NCBI GenBank assembly: GCA_020724775.1
Contig: DYGG01000010.1
Coordinates: forward strand, 1 to 32,612
Direction: 5' to 3'
DNA length: 32,612 bases
Source of the DNA: Ignavibacterium sp.
GTDB taxonomy: Bacteria; Zixibacteria; MSB-5A5; GN15; PGXB01
The translations under genes and the position numbers were made by a program. Below, in pieces: positions 6,837 through 15,966 of the stretch (position 1 is its first letter; each line of letters opens with the position of its first letter). The notes beneath the pieces are model-generated. The model was given only the letters and a program-made list of their open reading frames with translations, was not told where the DNA came from and searched no databases.

Positions 6837-8060
6837 ATGCGATTAACGACCGCCCTCTTCTTAACCCTTTTCCTCACCATGTCGGCCGCCACGGCGCAGG
6901 AGGCAGATTCCTCCCTGACCGTCGATTCTACATTTATCGCCCCACCGGATGTCACTCCGGTGATGGTCAAGAATCTGAGCGCTCGCGACAATCCGAATGA
7001 TGCCGGCGGCTCCATTCTGATAAAATGGGACCTGTCGGTGGATGATATCGAGGGGGGGAAAGTAACGCATTATCAGATTCTTCGCGCCGAGACCAGCGAA
7101 GGGGAATTTGAAGAGGTAGGGGAGGTTCCCTCCGGCAACAGCCAGTTTATTGACAACCGCGCCGACCGGGGTAGAGAATTTTATTATAAGGTGGCGGCGG
7201 TTAATCAACGGAAACAGGAGGGGAAACTGCTCTGGCAGGTCCGCTCGGAGTCAGCGTTGTCCGGTCCGGTCAAGTCGACCGCCCAGTGGTTTGATATGAG
7301 ACGGCTCAATGTTTTTGTCGGCATGATTATACTCTGCGGTTTGATAATAATTTACATCAATCGTGCCAAATCAGGAAAACCGATTTTCATTCGTAAAATA
7401 GCCGGACTGGATGCCGTTGAAGAAGCGGTCGGTCGCGCTACGGAAATGGGGAAGAAGATTTTCTTCATTCCGGGAATATCCGACATGGATAATGTTCAGA
7501 CCTTAGCCGGGATAACCATACTGGGTAAAGTGGCGCAGATGGCGGCGGAATATGAAACCTGGATAGAAGTTCCGGTAAGCCGTTCGCTGGTGATGGTGGC
7601 AGCGAAAGAGATTGTCAAAGAAGCCTATGTCAAGGCGGGGAGACCCGATGCCTTTCATGAAGACCAGGTGCATTACCTCACTGATGACCAGTTCGGGTAT
7701 GCGGCTGCGATTGACGGTATGTTCATTCGGGAAAAACCGGCGACGGTATTTTTCTTGGGGAACTTTTATGCCGAGTCGCTCATCTTAGCAGAAACCGGGA
7801 ATTCGATTGGAGCCATTCAGATTGCCGGTACGGGACAACAGACACAATTACCCTTTTTTGTCGCCGCCTGCGACTACACTCTCATAGGCGAAGAACTGTT
7901 TGCGGCATCGGCATATCTTTCACGCGAACCGAAACTGCTGGGCTCGCTTAAAGGGCAGGATATGGGAAAGGCGATTATTCTGCTGGCGCTTCTGGCGGGG
8001 ATAATCCTGGAGTCCTTCAATATATTCCAGTTGTCGCAATTCTTTTCGGTAATTGAATAG
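6837..8060 (+). CDS. Cassette 1 gene A: FN3-TM-conserved-domain membrane protein (DUF6754-like)
   Basis: This 407-residue membrane protein has a signal peptide (residues 1-20, ending ATAQ), a fibronectin type III-like domain (about 41-145) and a TM helix (about 157-175). A highly conserved soluble domain (about 185-375) and a second TM (about 378-395) follow. Positive charges after TM1 (NRAKSGKPIFIRK) place the conserved domain in the cytoplasm and FN3 outside. Landmarks are AVGRATEMG, AGRPDAF, YAESLILAETG, DYTLIGEELFAASAYL and GSLKGQD. I recall such domains labelled DUF6754, without a known function. ATG 6837 is used; the frame extends upstream to a TTG inside the terminator hairpin, which is not credible as a start. 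It is the first gene of three A-B-C-D cassettes and the paralog of the genes at 10393 and 14068. Confidence 0.85.
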   Translation: MRLTTALFLTLFLTMSAATAQEADSSLTVDSTFIAPPDVTPVMVKNLSARDNPNDAGGSILIKWDLSVDDIEGGKVTHYQILRAETSEGEFEEVGEVPSGNSQFIDNRADRGREFYYKVAAVNQRKQEGKLLWQVRSESALSGPVKSTAQWFDMRRLNVFVGMIILCGLIIIYINRAKSGKPIFIRKIAGLDAVEEAVGRATEMGKKIFFIPGISDMDNVQTLAGITILGKVAQMAAEYETWIEVPVSRSLVMVAAKEIVKEAYVKAGRPDAFHEDQVHYLTDDQFGYAAAIDGMFIREKPATVFFLGNFYAESLILAETGNSIGAIQIAGTGQQTQLPFFVAACDYTLIGEELFAASAYLSREPKLLGSLKGQDMGKAIILLALLAGIILESFNIFQLSQFFSVIE

Positions 8061-8077
8061 GAGAAAAGGGAAGAGCC

Positions 8078-8728
8078 ATGCGACGCGAGATTCCGCTTCT
8101 GATTACGGCGATAGTGGGAATCTTTTTTGTACTGCAGTATTTCATTCCGCATCCGCCGTTCAACCGGCTGAACGGATGGTTCTCCGATTGGTTTTCGATT
8201 ATCGGAGCCTGTGCCATCTGGCTGGGGGCGTTGAACCTGATTCGGATTTCCGCCGATAAGATTTACCGGAAACGTTCCGACTGGGGATTCAGCGTTGTCA
8301 TCATTCTCTCCTTCCTGCTGATAGTTGTTATAGGATTTAAGGAGGGACGGGATTTTCGTAATCCTGGTTCCGGTTTCGACTGGCTATACAATTTCATATA
8401 CACACCGCTATCGGCGACGATGTTTGCGCTCTTGGCGTTCTTTGTGGCATCGGCATCCTATCGCGCCTTCCGCGCCCGCAATCTTGAAGCCTCCTTGCTT
8501 CTGGTGGCGGCGTTTCTGGTGATGCTGGGGCGAGTTCCGGTTGGGGATGCCATCGGCGTATCGCTGGGACTTCCCGAAACAAATATCTCCAAAGTGGCCG
8601 TCTGGATAATGAATACTATAAATACCGCCGGTCAGCGGGCGATTTTAATCGGCATTGCCCTCGGGGTTGTTTCGACATCGCTGCGAATTATCCTGGGGAT
8701 TGAACGTTCTTATCTGGGGAGCGAGTAA
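8078..8728 (+). CDS. Cassette 1 gene B: six-TM inner-membrane protein
   Basis: This 216-residue, very hydrophobic protein has about six TM helices. The N-terminus MRREIPLL and the loops RISADKIYRKRSDW and YRAFRARN are positively charged, so N- and C-termini should face the cytoplasm. Conserved marks shared with the B genes at 11632 and 15315 are the W-F/IIG helix, ATMFALLAFFVASASYRAFR, the segment QRAILIGIALGVVSTSLR and the end GIERSYLG. The gene begins 17 bases after gene A, behind AGGAG and GAAGAG ribosome-site candidates, and ends 2 bases before gene C, so it belongs to the same message. I do not recognise a characterised family. A channel or scaffold subunit of the cassette complex is a guess. 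Confidence 0.85.
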   Translation: MRREIPLLITAIVGIFFVLQYFIPHPPFNRLNGWFSDWFSIIGACAIWLGALNLIRISADKIYRKRSDWGFSVVIILSFLLIVVIGFKEGRDFRNPGSGFDWLYNFIYTPLSATMFALLAFFVASASYRAFRARNLEASLLLVAAFLVMLGRVPVGDAIGVSLGLPETNISKVAVWIMNTINTAGQRAILIGIALGVVSTSLRIILGIERSYLGSE

Positions 8729-8730
8729 CT

Positions 8731-9744
8731 ATGACCCGCGGCGAATTAATGGCCTATCTCGTAATCGTGGCGGTAGTTCTGCTCCTGGCGTTTGCTGTCC
8801 CCAAACCGATTTCGTTTTCAACGACCGTTTCCTATATCATCGTTGGTTTTATCGCTCTGGTTCTGCTAATAATCTTTGTCAGGACCATTCAGGGAAACAT
8901 GGTGGGGCGCAGGATTGTTTTCCTCTTTGTTGGGATGGCGGTGATACTGCCGCTCTTTATGACCATTTCCCAGCCGATTCCGCTTTCGCCGGAAGTGAAG
9001 CAGGTATATGATGCGGTAGTGGCACTCAAGCCCGGTTCCAAAGTGCTGGTGTCATTTGATTATGACCCGCCGTCGGCTCCCGAACTGCAACCGATGGCGG
9101 AGACCTTTTTCCGCTTATGTCTTTCGCGCGATTTGAAAATTGTAATAATGGGCCTCTGGCCCCAGGGACCGCAACAGGCCGAAATAGCGATGCGAAAAAC
9201 GCTGGAGTATCCGGAGATTGCCTCCAAGAATCTGAGGTATGGGATTGATTACGTGAATCTCGGATTTCAAACCGGTAACGAGTTCGTCATTCAGCGGATG
9301 GGGGGCGATTTTAAGAGCATGTTTCCGACCGACCTCAATGGCACTGCTTATGACTCGCTGCCGCTGGTGCGGAATGTCCGCAATTTTTCCAATATTGACT
9401 ATGCTTTCCATCTCTCGGCAGGGTATCCCGGGACGGTGGAATGGGTGCAGGTGGCGGTGGACCGGTACGGTTTGAAGATGGGAGCCGGGAATACGGCGGT
9501 GCAGACGACTCAGATGTATCCTTATCTGCGGGCGCGGCAGTTGGTCGGGTTGCTGGGTGGACTGAACGGCGCCGCCGAGTTTGAGCGCGCCGCCGATATG
9601 ATCGGCAAGGCGACCAAGTTCATGGTATCGCAATCGTTTTCCCACATTATAGTAATTGCCTTCATTATAATTGGCAACGCTGCATTCTTTCTCGGTGATA
9701 AAAGCAGGAAGAGAAAACAAGAGGCTGCGGGAGGCGGGCACTGA
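8731..9744 (+). CDS. Cassette 1 gene C: membrane-anchored protein with soluble domain
   Basis: This 337-residue protein has three N-terminal TM helices (about 8-24, 32-51, 62-79), a soluble domain (about 88-300) and a C-terminal TM (about 303-322) followed by a basic tail (DKSRKRKQE). Arginines before TM3 (GRR) and the basic C-tail place the soluble domain on the outer face of the membrane. The domain starts with alternating helix/strand pattern (VKQVYDAVVALKPGSKVLVS), suggestive of a Rossmann-like fold. Motifs shared with the other C genes are YDPPSAPELQPM, GIDYVNLGFQ, the FPTDLNGTAYDSLPLV segment and QLVGLLGGLNGAAEFE. This copy has the most N-terminal helices of the three. Function unknown. 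It starts 2 bases after gene B. Confidence 0.85.
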   Translation: MTRGELMAYLVIVAVVLLLAFAVPKPISFSTTVSYIIVGFIALVLLIIFVRTIQGNMVGRRIVFLFVGMAVILPLFMTISQPIPLSPEVKQVYDAVVALKPGSKVLVSFDYDPPSAPELQPMAETFFRLCLSRDLKIVIMGLWPQGPQQAEIAMRKTLEYPEIASKNLRYGIDYVNLGFQTGNEFVIQRMGGDFKSMFPTDLNGTAYDSLPLVRNVRNFSNIDYAFHLSAGYPGTVEWVQVAVDRYGLKMGAGNTAVQTTQMYPYLRARQLVGLLGGLNGAAEFERAADMIGKATKFMVSQSFSHIIVIAFIIIGNAAFFLGDKSRKRKQEAAGGGH

Positions 9745-9745
9745 T

Positions 9746-10390
9746 ATGGAAATTTTCGGAACCTGGCTGGCGGCTTTCTTCACTCTGGGGATTATTTCCT
9801 TTCTCTATCGCGACAACGCCTGGTACAAACTGTGTGAGTCAATTTTTGTCGGCATCTCAGCCGGATACTGGTTTGTAACTTTATTCTGGGACAATATCCA
9901 CGGCTTGTTCTGGGAAAGGATTACCGAGCGGCACGACTACTGGCTTCTGATTGGCGCCTCGTTGGGACTGATGATGCTTCTCCGGCTCATTCCGCCGATA
10001 GGCTGGATTTCGCGCTGGCCGCTTTCATTTGTGGTCGGGGCGACCGCCGGTCTTTATATCATCAACTATTTTGCGTCCAATGTGATGGTTCAGGTGGAAA
10101 ATACTCTTATGCCTCTTTTCAGCGCCAAGTTCGGCGACCCCCTCTTTTCCGCATCGCCATACAGTATCGTCGGCAATATCGTGGTGGCTGCAGGAACATT
10201 CACCGGGCTGGTTTACTTTTTCTTTAGTAAAGAACACAAAGGGGCATTCGGCGGGATGGCTAAAATAGGCATCTGGACAATTATGATTACATTTGGAGCG
10301 TCGTTCGGGTATACGGTGATGAGCCGTATGTCGCTTCTGATTGGTCGGATGGATTTCATTTTCGGCGACTGGCTGGGACTGATTCGATAA
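9746..10390 (+). CDS. Cassette 1 gene D: six-TM inner-membrane protein
   Basis: This 214-residue polytopic membrane protein has about six TM helices. Landmarks conserved in all three D genes are FLYRDNAWYK after TM1, the VGISAGYWF helix, ISRWPLSFVVGATAG, YFFFSKEHKG and ITFGASFGYTVMSRMSLLIGR near the C-terminus. Several of these mix charged residues into or beside membrane segments (SKEHKG, YRDN), which is typical of functional sites rather than simple anchors. ATG 9746 is used because GGGAGG at 9729-9734 precedes it; the longer open frame runs inside gene C. It starts 1 base after the stop of gene C, so translational coupling is likely. No characterised family recognised. Confidence 0.83.
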   Translation: MEIFGTWLAAFFTLGIISFLYRDNAWYKLCESIFVGISAGYWFVTLFWDNIHGLFWERITERHDYWLLIGASLGLMMLLRLIPPIGWISRWPLSFVVGATAGLYIINYFASNVMVQVENTLMPLFSAKFGDPLFSASPYSIVGNIVVAAGTFTGLVYFFFSKEHKGAFGGMAKIGIWTIMITFGASFGYTVMSRMSLLIGRMDFIFGDWLGLIR

Positions 10391-10392
10391 CG

Positions 10393-11613
10393 ATGAAGAA
10401 CGTGCCGATATCATACCCGACCTTCTTTATTATTTTACCCCTACTTATTATTTTGAATTCAGCGCTGACCGCTCAGCCGGAGGTGACGCCTATTGACAGC
10501 GCCGCCGCGTTGATTCCCCGGAATATAACCGCGAAAGATTTTAAATATGACCGCGGCGAGACCATTGAACTCAACTGGAAACCGGCCGACCGCGTCAATC
10601 AGGAGATGCTTGACGGTTACGAAGTCTACCGTGCCGAGGAATCTTCGGACTCCTTCGTCTCTATCGGATTCACAGGCCCGGATGTAACCCGTTTCAAGGA
10701 CAATGGTGTCGTTTCGGAGAAAAGATACCGCTATCGGGTGGCGGCTATCGTTGGCGATGTTCCTTATCTGTCCGAGGCGACGCCGCCGGCAAGCCCGACC
10801 ATGGAATTGGTTAATTTCAATCTTGCCAACCTGTTTATCATAGGCTGTCTCATCGCCGGCGCCGTTACCTATTTTATAGGGCATGCTCGTCGTGGGAAAA
10901 AACTGTTTATCCGCAAGATTGCCGGTCTGGAGGCGATAGATGAAGCGATAGGACGGGCTACGGAGATGGGCCGCCCGATACTGTTTGTTCCCGGAATTAA
11001 TGATATGGATGACGTGCAGACGATTGCGGGAATAACGTTATTGGGACGAGTCGCAAAGGTCGTCGCCGATTATGATATAAAAATCAATATGCCGGTATCC
11101 CGTTCCATCGTGATGACCACGGCGCGCGAGACCATAAAGGAAGCATATATGGGAGCAGGGCGCCCGGACGCTTACAACGATGACATGGTGCGGTATATCA
11201 CCGACGAGCAATTCGGGTATGTGGCGGCGGTCGACGGTATCATGGTCAGGGAGAAACCGGCCACCTGCTTTTACCTGGGGGCGTTTTATGCGGAATCGCT
11301 GATTCTGGCGGAGACGGGAAATTCTATCGGCGCCATTCAGATTGCCGGGACAGCACAGCCGGCGCAGTTGCCATTCTTTGTCGCGGCGTGTGACTACACG
11401 CTGATTGGCGAGGAACTATTTGCGGCATCGGCATATCTCTCCAACGAGCCAAAGCAACTCGGTTCGCTTAAAGGGCAGGATGTCGGCAAACTGCTGGCAA
11501 TGGTAGTCATAATTGTTGGAGTGGTCGCCGCGACCATATCGCAGTCATGGAATATAGCATTCTTCACCAGGTTGTATGACCTTATGATAAAACTGTTCAC
11601 GGTGCAAAATTAA
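10393..11613 (+). CDS. Cassette 2 gene A: FN3-TM-conserved-domain membrane protein (DUF6754-like)
   Basis: This 406-residue protein is a paralog of the A genes at 6837 and 14068. It has a signal peptide (about 1-27, ending LTAQ), an FN3-like domain (about 43-140), TM1 (about 150-167), the conserved domain from KKLFIRKIAGL onward, and a C-terminal TM after GSLKGQDVGK. It keeps AIGRATEMG, AGRPDAY, YAESLILAETG, DYTLIGEELFAASAYL and GSLKGQD. By eye its conserved domain is closer to cassette 1 than to cassette 3 (for example GNSIGAIQIAGT is shared with cassette 1). The FN3 parts differ much more than the cytoplasmic domain. It starts 2 bases after gene D of cassette 1, so the cassettes are joined without an internal promoter-sized gap. 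Confidence 0.85.
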   Translation: MKNVPISYPTFFIILPLLIILNSALTAQPEVTPIDSAAALIPRNITAKDFKYDRGETIELNWKPADRVNQEMLDGYEVYRAEESSDSFVSIGFTGPDVTRFKDNGVVSEKRYRYRVAAIVGDVPYLSEATPPASPTMELVNFNLANLFIIGCLIAGAVTYFIGHARRGKKLFIRKIAGLEAIDEAIGRATEMGRPILFVPGINDMDDVQTIAGITLLGRVAKVVADYDIKINMPVSRSIVMTTARETIKEAYMGAGRPDAYNDDMVRYITDEQFGYVAAVDGIMVREKPATCFYLGAFYAESLILAETGNSIGAIQIAGTAQPAQLPFFVAACDYTLIGEELFAASAYLSNEPKQLGSLKGQDVGKLLAMVVIIVGVVAATISQSWNIAFFTRLYDLMIKLFTVQN

Positions 11614-11631
11614 GTCGATGAGGACGGCGCT

Positions 11632-12309
11632 TTGAAGCGAAAGATACCGGTCATAATTACATCACTGGTCGGGACGGTACTGATTCTCTCGGTCTTTTTC
11701 CCTCCGGCGGAACGGATGGGGGAAGATTTCTCCATCTTTTTTGATATTATCGCCGTCTTTGCTTTCTTCCTCGGCGGGGGAAATCTGGTGCGGATTCATG
11801 GCAACAAAATCTATAAGAAAGCGCGAGATTGGGGTTTCTCGGCGGTGACCTTGGCCGGCTTTTTCCTTATGCTTGCCGCCGGTCTTTTCAAAATTGCCAA
11901 TCCGGGTGGGATCGCCGCCGATGTTACAGCGCAGGGGTCGCTTTTTCAGATGCTTTACGACTGGATATTCAACCCGCTGGGAGCATCAATGTACGCGCTT
12001 CTGGCGTTTTATGTGGCATCGGCTTCGTACCGCGCTTTCCGCGCCAAGAATAAAGAGGCGACGATTCTTCTGATTGCCGCTTTTATCATCCTCCTGGGAC
12101 GGACGCCGTTGGGAGTTTACGCCACCGCTTGGATACCGGAGCAGTTCTCGCTTATGCAGATTCCGAATCTGGCTATCTGGATTATGACGGCGCCTAATCT
12201 TGCCGGACAGCGAGCCATTATGATTGGTATCGCGCTGGGGGTCATATCGATGTCACTGCGGCTGATTCTCGGTGTCGAGCGAACCTATCTGGGGACCGAC
12301 AATGAATAA
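11632..12309 (+). CDS. Cassette 2 gene B: six-TM inner-membrane protein
   Basis: This 225-residue, six-TM paralog of the B genes at 8078 and 15315 starts MKRKIPVIITSLVG and shares ASMYALLAFYVASASYRAFR, QRAIMIGIALGVISMSLR and the end GVERTYLG. The best start is TTG at 11632: GAGG at 11620-11623 lies 8 bases upstream and the product then begins exactly like the other two B proteins. A TTG start may keep expression lower than in the neighbours. It carries a slightly longer loop between TM3 and TM4 (the IANPGGIAADVTAQGSLFQ region) than the other copies. The last 8 bases overlap the start of gene C. Confidence 0.82.
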   Translation: MKRKIPVIITSLVGTVLILSVFFPPAERMGEDFSIFFDIIAVFAFFLGGGNLVRIHGNKIYKKARDWGFSAVTLAGFFLMLAAGLFKIANPGGIAADVTAQGSLFQMLYDWIFNPLGASMYALLAFYVASASYRAFRAKNKEATILLIAAFIILLGRTPLGVYATAWIPEQFSLMQIPNLAIWIMTAPNLAGQRAIMIGIALGVISMSLRLILGVERTYLGTDNE

Positions 12310-13213
12310 TCTGGGACTGATTATATCATTCCTGGTGATTGGCGCCGGCTTACTCTGGTTCCTGCTGCGCGCCTTACAGGGTAAAGAAGTCGAGCGGAGA
12401 ATTATCTTTGTCTTTATCGGTCTGGCTGTCTCCGTTCCGATACTTTTCAGTATCACCTTCGCCGAGAAAGCCTCCCCTATAGTGAAGGCGGTCTATGACA
12501 AGATTGAAAATCTTCCGGACGGCTCCCGGGTTCTGATTTCGTACGATTACGGGCCATCGATGGCGCCTGAAGTAGAGCCTATGTCGAACGCTTTTTTGCG
12601 TCATTCACTGGCGAAAGGACACAAGGTTTACCTGATGGGTCTCTGGGCGACCGGGCAGTCTATTGCCGCAACAGCGATTGATAGTGTCGTAAGAAGAGAA
12701 TTCCCGGAAAAGGTTTACGGGGTTGACTTCGTCAACCTGGGGTATAAGGCGGGTAATCAGGGCGTTCTCAATGTAATTATAACCGATATCAGGAAGATGT
12801 ATCTGACCGATGTCGGCGGGATCGACCTTGATTCGTTGCCTATAATGGACGGTATCAAGTCACTGCGGAATATGAATCTGCTGATGTCGGTTGGGGGCGG
12901 CTTTCCCGGAATCAAAGAGTGGATTCAGTTTGCCGGTGACCCGGGACACATCCCGGTTGCCGGCGGAAGCGCCGCTGTCTCGGCGCCGCTTCTTTATCCC
13001 TATTATCCGACACAACTGCTGGGGCTGCTCGGCGGAATCAAAGGGGCGGCAGAGTATGAAGCGGAGTTGAAACGTCACTATCCGCAATTTGCCGATACCC
13101 CGCAGCCGGGGATAAAAATGATGGGTCCGCAGACTTTGGCGCACCTGGTAATTATGGCGTTCATCATTATCGGAAATATCTCATTCTTTGTCGCGCGAAG
13201 AAGGCGGGGTTGA
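12302..13213 (+). CDS. Cassette 2 gene C: membrane-anchored protein with soluble domain
   Basis: This 303-residue paralog of the C genes has two N-terminal TM helices (about 4-21 and 35-52), one fewer than cassette 1, then the soluble domain and a C-terminal TM with a basic end (ARRRRG). It keeps YDYGPSMAPEVEPM, GVDFVNLGYKAGNQG, DLDSLPIM, GGFPGIKEW and QLLGLLGGIKGAAEYE. An extra segment near residue 258-275 (LKRHYPQFADTPQP) is not in cassette 1. ATG 12302 overlaps the end of gene B by 8 bases, giving translational coupling; the frame also extends a little upstream within gene B. The soluble domain is predicted outside the cytoplasm by the positive-inside rule. Confidence 0.83.
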   Translation: MNNLGLIISFLVIGAGLLWFLLRALQGKEVERRIIFVFIGLAVSVPILFSITFAEKASPIVKAVYDKIENLPDGSRVLISYDYGPSMAPEVEPMSNAFLRHSLAKGHKVYLMGLWATGQSIAATAIDSVVRREFPEKVYGVDFVNLGYKAGNQGVLNVIITDIRKMYLTDVGGIDLDSLPIMDGIKSLRNMNLLMSVGGGFPGIKEWIQFAGDPGHIPVAGGSAAVSAPLLYPYYPTQLLGLLGGIKGAAEYEAELKRHYPQFADTPQPGIKMMGPQTLAHLVIMAFIIIGNISFFVARRRRG

Positions 13214-13214
13214 T

Positions 13215-14033
13215 ATGAACGGCAGTAGATGGACTATGATTGTTTTGATTGCCGTAGTAACCCTTTTTCTCGTAAGTTGGGCGATAAAGTCATTCCCGTC
13301 GTCGGGGGATACAATATCATGGCCCTCAATACGGCATGCTTTCTTTGTGACCCTGGCGGCATTTGTAACATTGGCGATTTTTTCTTTTCTCTATAAGGAC
13401 AATCCTTATTACAAGTTTGCCGAGCATCTCTTTGTCGGGGTTTCGGCGGCATACTGGATGTGCGTCGGATTCTGGTCCACCTTTGTGGGCAATCTGATTC
13501 CGCGCATCTCGCCGGGACTGTCGAAATTTTTTGGGGTGCCTTATAAGGAGTTTACTTTTTATTACTTTGTTCCCCTGATTCTGGGGATTCTGCTTCTCAT
13601 GAGACTGTCGTCGAAAGCCGGGTGGCTTTCGCGCTGGGCGCTGGCGTTCATAGTCGGCACCACTGCCGGCCTTAATTTAATAAGATATTTGCGTTCCGAT
13701 TTTATCAGCCAGGTGAGCAATACTTTTGTGCCGTTACTGGTGCAATGGAAGGGCACCGGGGCGTTCTTCTCCGATTTCTCCCTGGCGTCGGGGGGACAGT
13801 TTACCCTGATGCTGACCAACTGGGTGATTTTTATCGGGACCTTCTGCGGGTTGATATACTTTTTCTTTTCTAAGGAACATAAAGGAGTCTTTGGCGCCGC
13901 ATCCCGCGTCGGTATCTGGGTGCTGATGATAACTTTTGGCGCCTCCTTCGGATATACCGTTATGGGACGCGTGTCTCTTCTGGTGGGGCGATTGACATTT
14001 CTTTTCGATGACTGGCTGGGACTGATGAATTGA
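13215..14033 (+). CDS. Cassette 2 gene D: seven-TM inner-membrane protein
   Basis: This 272-residue paralog of the D genes has an extra N-terminal TM helix (about 8-24) not found in cassettes 1 and 3, joined by a linker (SFPSSGDTISWPSIRH). The common core then follows: FLYKDNPYYKFAEHLFVGVS, a LSRWALAFIVGTTAG segment, YFFFSKEHKGVFG and ITFGASFGYTVMGRVSLLVGR. It starts 1 base after gene C. The conserved SKEHKG and GASFGYTVM stretches are nearly identical among the three D proteins, while the loops between TM2 and TM3 vary in length. Function unknown. Confidence 0.83.
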   Translation: MNGSRWTMIVLIAVVTLFLVSWAIKSFPSSGDTISWPSIRHAFFVTLAAFVTLAIFSFLYKDNPYYKFAEHLFVGVSAAYWMCVGFWSTFVGNLIPRISPGLSKFFGVPYKEFTFYYFVPLILGILLLMRLSSKAGWLSRWALAFIVGTTAGLNLIRYLRSDFISQVSNTFVPLLVQWKGTGAFFSDFSLASGGQFTLMLTNWVIFIGTFCGLIYFFFSKEHKGVFGAASRVGIWVLMITFGASFGYTVMGRVSLLVGRLTFLFDDWLGLMN

Positions 14034-14067
14034 GCAATTATAGATGGGTATAAGGTATGAGGTATCT

Positions 14068-15303
14068 ATGAAACGTCAATTTCTGTTGCTGCTCTTGCTC
14101 TGTTTTGCCGTGGCTGCGCCCCTGGCGACAGCGCAGACAGCCGAAGATAGCCCGTTATCCGGTGAAGCCGCCGTCGCGGTATCCCCCGCGCCGGGTCCGG
14201 TATCCAACATTCAACTCAAGGATACCGACAACGACCATGGCCACTCGGTGACGCTATCGTGGGAGATTTCGCCTGATGACGGCGCCGGTCTGAATAATGT
14301 CATCGGCTATGAAATCCACCGGGCTTTGTCCCCGGAGGGCCCCTTTGTGAAGCGGGCGGGAGTGCCGGCCGGGTCGCATTCTCATGTCGATGTCGGCTCC
14401 AAAGAGGAAAGCTCCCCCGATTATATGAAAGACTACATCGATTATTACTACAAAATCAGGACGATTACAGCCGACAGCGCCGTTAATGCCGAATCGACCG
14501 TGGCAGGGCCGATACAGTCCTACGGGCAGTGGTTTAATACCGGCCGAGTCCCGGTGCTGATATTCGTTGCCTGCTTTCTGGCGCTGACACTTTACTTCAT
14601 CAACCGCGCCAAAGGAGGAGCCGACCTTTATGTGCGTCCCCTGGCTGGAATCGGCGCCGTCGATGAAGCAATAGGCCGCGCCACCGAAATGGGGAAGCCA
14701 ATTCTTTACGTACTGGGGCTGGGGACGGCCGCTGATATTGCGACCATTGCGTCGTACACCATCCTGGGACGGGTGGCGAAAAAGGTCGCCGAGTATCAGA
14801 CGGGGCTGATTGTTCCGTGCTACGACCCGATTGTCATGACCGTAGCGCAGGAAACGGTGAAAGCCTCGTATGCCGATGCCGGGCGCCCCGACTCCTACAA
14901 AGAAGATATGGTCTATTTTGTGACGCAGTCGCAGTTCGCCTATGTGGCGGCGGTAAACGGCACCATGCTCCGTGACCTTCCCGCTACCAATATCTATATG
15001 GGAAAATTTTACGCCGAATCGCTGATTCTTGCCGAAACCGGAGCTCTGGCCGGCTCGATACAGATTGCCGGCACCGATGAAATCGCTCAGATACCGTTCT
15101 TCGTTGTCGCCTGCGATTACACTCTAATCGGCGAGGAACTCTACGCGGCATCGGCTTACCTGGGACGGGAACCGCTTTTGCTGGGTTCGCTCAAAGCCCA
15201 GGACTATGCCAAAGCCGGGGTCATATTGATTGCCTTAGTCGGTTTTATACTGCTGAACTTCGGCGTTGACGGTTTCAAAGAATTCTTCTTCGTGAGCAAT
15301 TGA
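14068..15303 (+). CDS. Cassette 3 gene A: FN3-TM-conserved-domain membrane protein (DUF6754-like)
   Basis: This 411-residue protein is the most divergent A paralog. It has a signal peptide (about 1-23, ending ATAQ), an FN3-like domain (about 40-150) with a longer loop containing a Ser/Glu-rich insertion, TM1 (about 168-185), the conserved domain and a C-terminal TM. It keeps AIGRATEMGKP, AGRPDSY, YAESLILAETG, DYTLIGEELYAASAYL and GSLKAQD, but has GALAGSIQIAGTDE where cassettes 1 and 2 have GNSIGAIQIAGT. ATG 14068 with GAGGT at 14059-14063 is chosen over ATG 14044, which would add eight residues before the signal peptide. The gap to gene D of cassette 2 is 34 bases, the largest junction between cassettes. 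Confidence 0.84.
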   Translation: MKRQFLLLLLLCFAVAAPLATAQTAEDSPLSGEAAVAVSPAPGPVSNIQLKDTDNDHGHSVTLSWEISPDDGAGLNNVIGYEIHRALSPEGPFVKRAGVPAGSHSHVDVGSKEESSPDYMKDYIDYYYKIRTITADSAVNAESTVAGPIQSYGQWFNTGRVPVLIFVACFLALTLYFINRAKGGADLYVRPLAGIGAVDEAIGRATEMGKPILYVLGLGTAADIATIASYTILGRVAKKVAEYQTGLIVPCYDPIVMTVAQETVKASYADAGRPDSYKEDMVYFVTQSQFAYVAAVNGTMLRDLPATNIYMGKFYAESLILAETGALAGSIQIAGTDEIAQIPFFVVACDYTLIGEELYAASAYLGREPLLLGSLKAQDYAKAGVILIALVGFILLNFGVDGFKEFFFVSN

Positions 15304-15314
15304 GGAGATAGACT

Positions 15315-15956
15315 ATGAAGAGACAATTACCGTTATTTCTGGTTCTTATATTCGGTCTCTTTGGGATTGTCCAGTACTTCATTCCTCACGAGAAATCGGA
15401 ATGGATGTACGAATTCCTCCTCGACTGGATATATATCATCGGCATTTTTGCCCTCGCCCTGGGAATCTGGTCGCTTATGCGAGTCTCCTGGGACAAGATA
15501 AAGCATAAAAGGCAGAACTGGCAGTATTCGATTGTGACCCTGACCGGGTTGTTTGCGATGATTTTCTTCGGGTTCAATTATTTTCGTGACTTCTTTAATT
15601 CGGCCGGGCTGCAGAACTATATGTTCCGCGCCTTCTTCGATCATATAATGATTCCGATACAGGCGACGATGTTTTCCCTGCTGGCGTTTTTTATCGCCTC
15701 GGCCGCTTACCGGGCATTCCGCGCCCGGTCGCTTCTGGCAACACTTCTGCTAATTTCAGCCCTAATCATCATGCTCCGGTTCAACCCCTATCTCGGATTT
15801 ATTGGCGACTACATGGAAAGGACCGCCCTCTGGCTCCTCAATGTCCCCAACCTTGCCGCCAAAAGGGCGATTATTATCGGTGTGGGACTGGGAATGGTAG
15901 CCACTTCGCTGAAGGTAATCCTGGGAATTGAACGAGCCTATCTGGGGAAGGATTGA
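15315..15956 (+). CDS. Cassette 3 gene B: six-TM inner-membrane protein
   Basis: This 213-residue B paralog starts MKRQLPLFLVLIFG. It shares the pattern YFIPHEKSEW (compare YFIPHPPFNR in cassette 1), ATMFSLLAFFIASAAYRAFR, KRAIIIGVGLGMVATSLK and the end GIERAYLG. Six TM helices are predicted with cytoplasmic basic loops (SWDKIKHKRQNW, YRAFRARS). GAGGAG overlapping the stop of gene A provides the ribosome site, 11 bases before the start, so A and B are coupled. The shared YFIPH motif, absent from cassette 2, shows the copies did not diverge in a simple stepwise way. Confidence 0.84.
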   Translation: MKRQLPLFLVLIFGLFGIVQYFIPHEKSEWMYEFLLDWIYIIGIFALALGIWSLMRVSWDKIKHKRQNWQYSIVTLTGLFAMIFFGFNYFRDFFNSAGLQNYMFRAFFDHIMIPIQATMFSLLAFFIASAAYRAFRARSLLATLLLISALIIMLRFNPYLGFIGDYMERTALWLLNVPNLAAKRAIIIGVGLGMVATSLKVILGIERAYLGKD

Positions 15957-15966
15957 GGAGGACAAT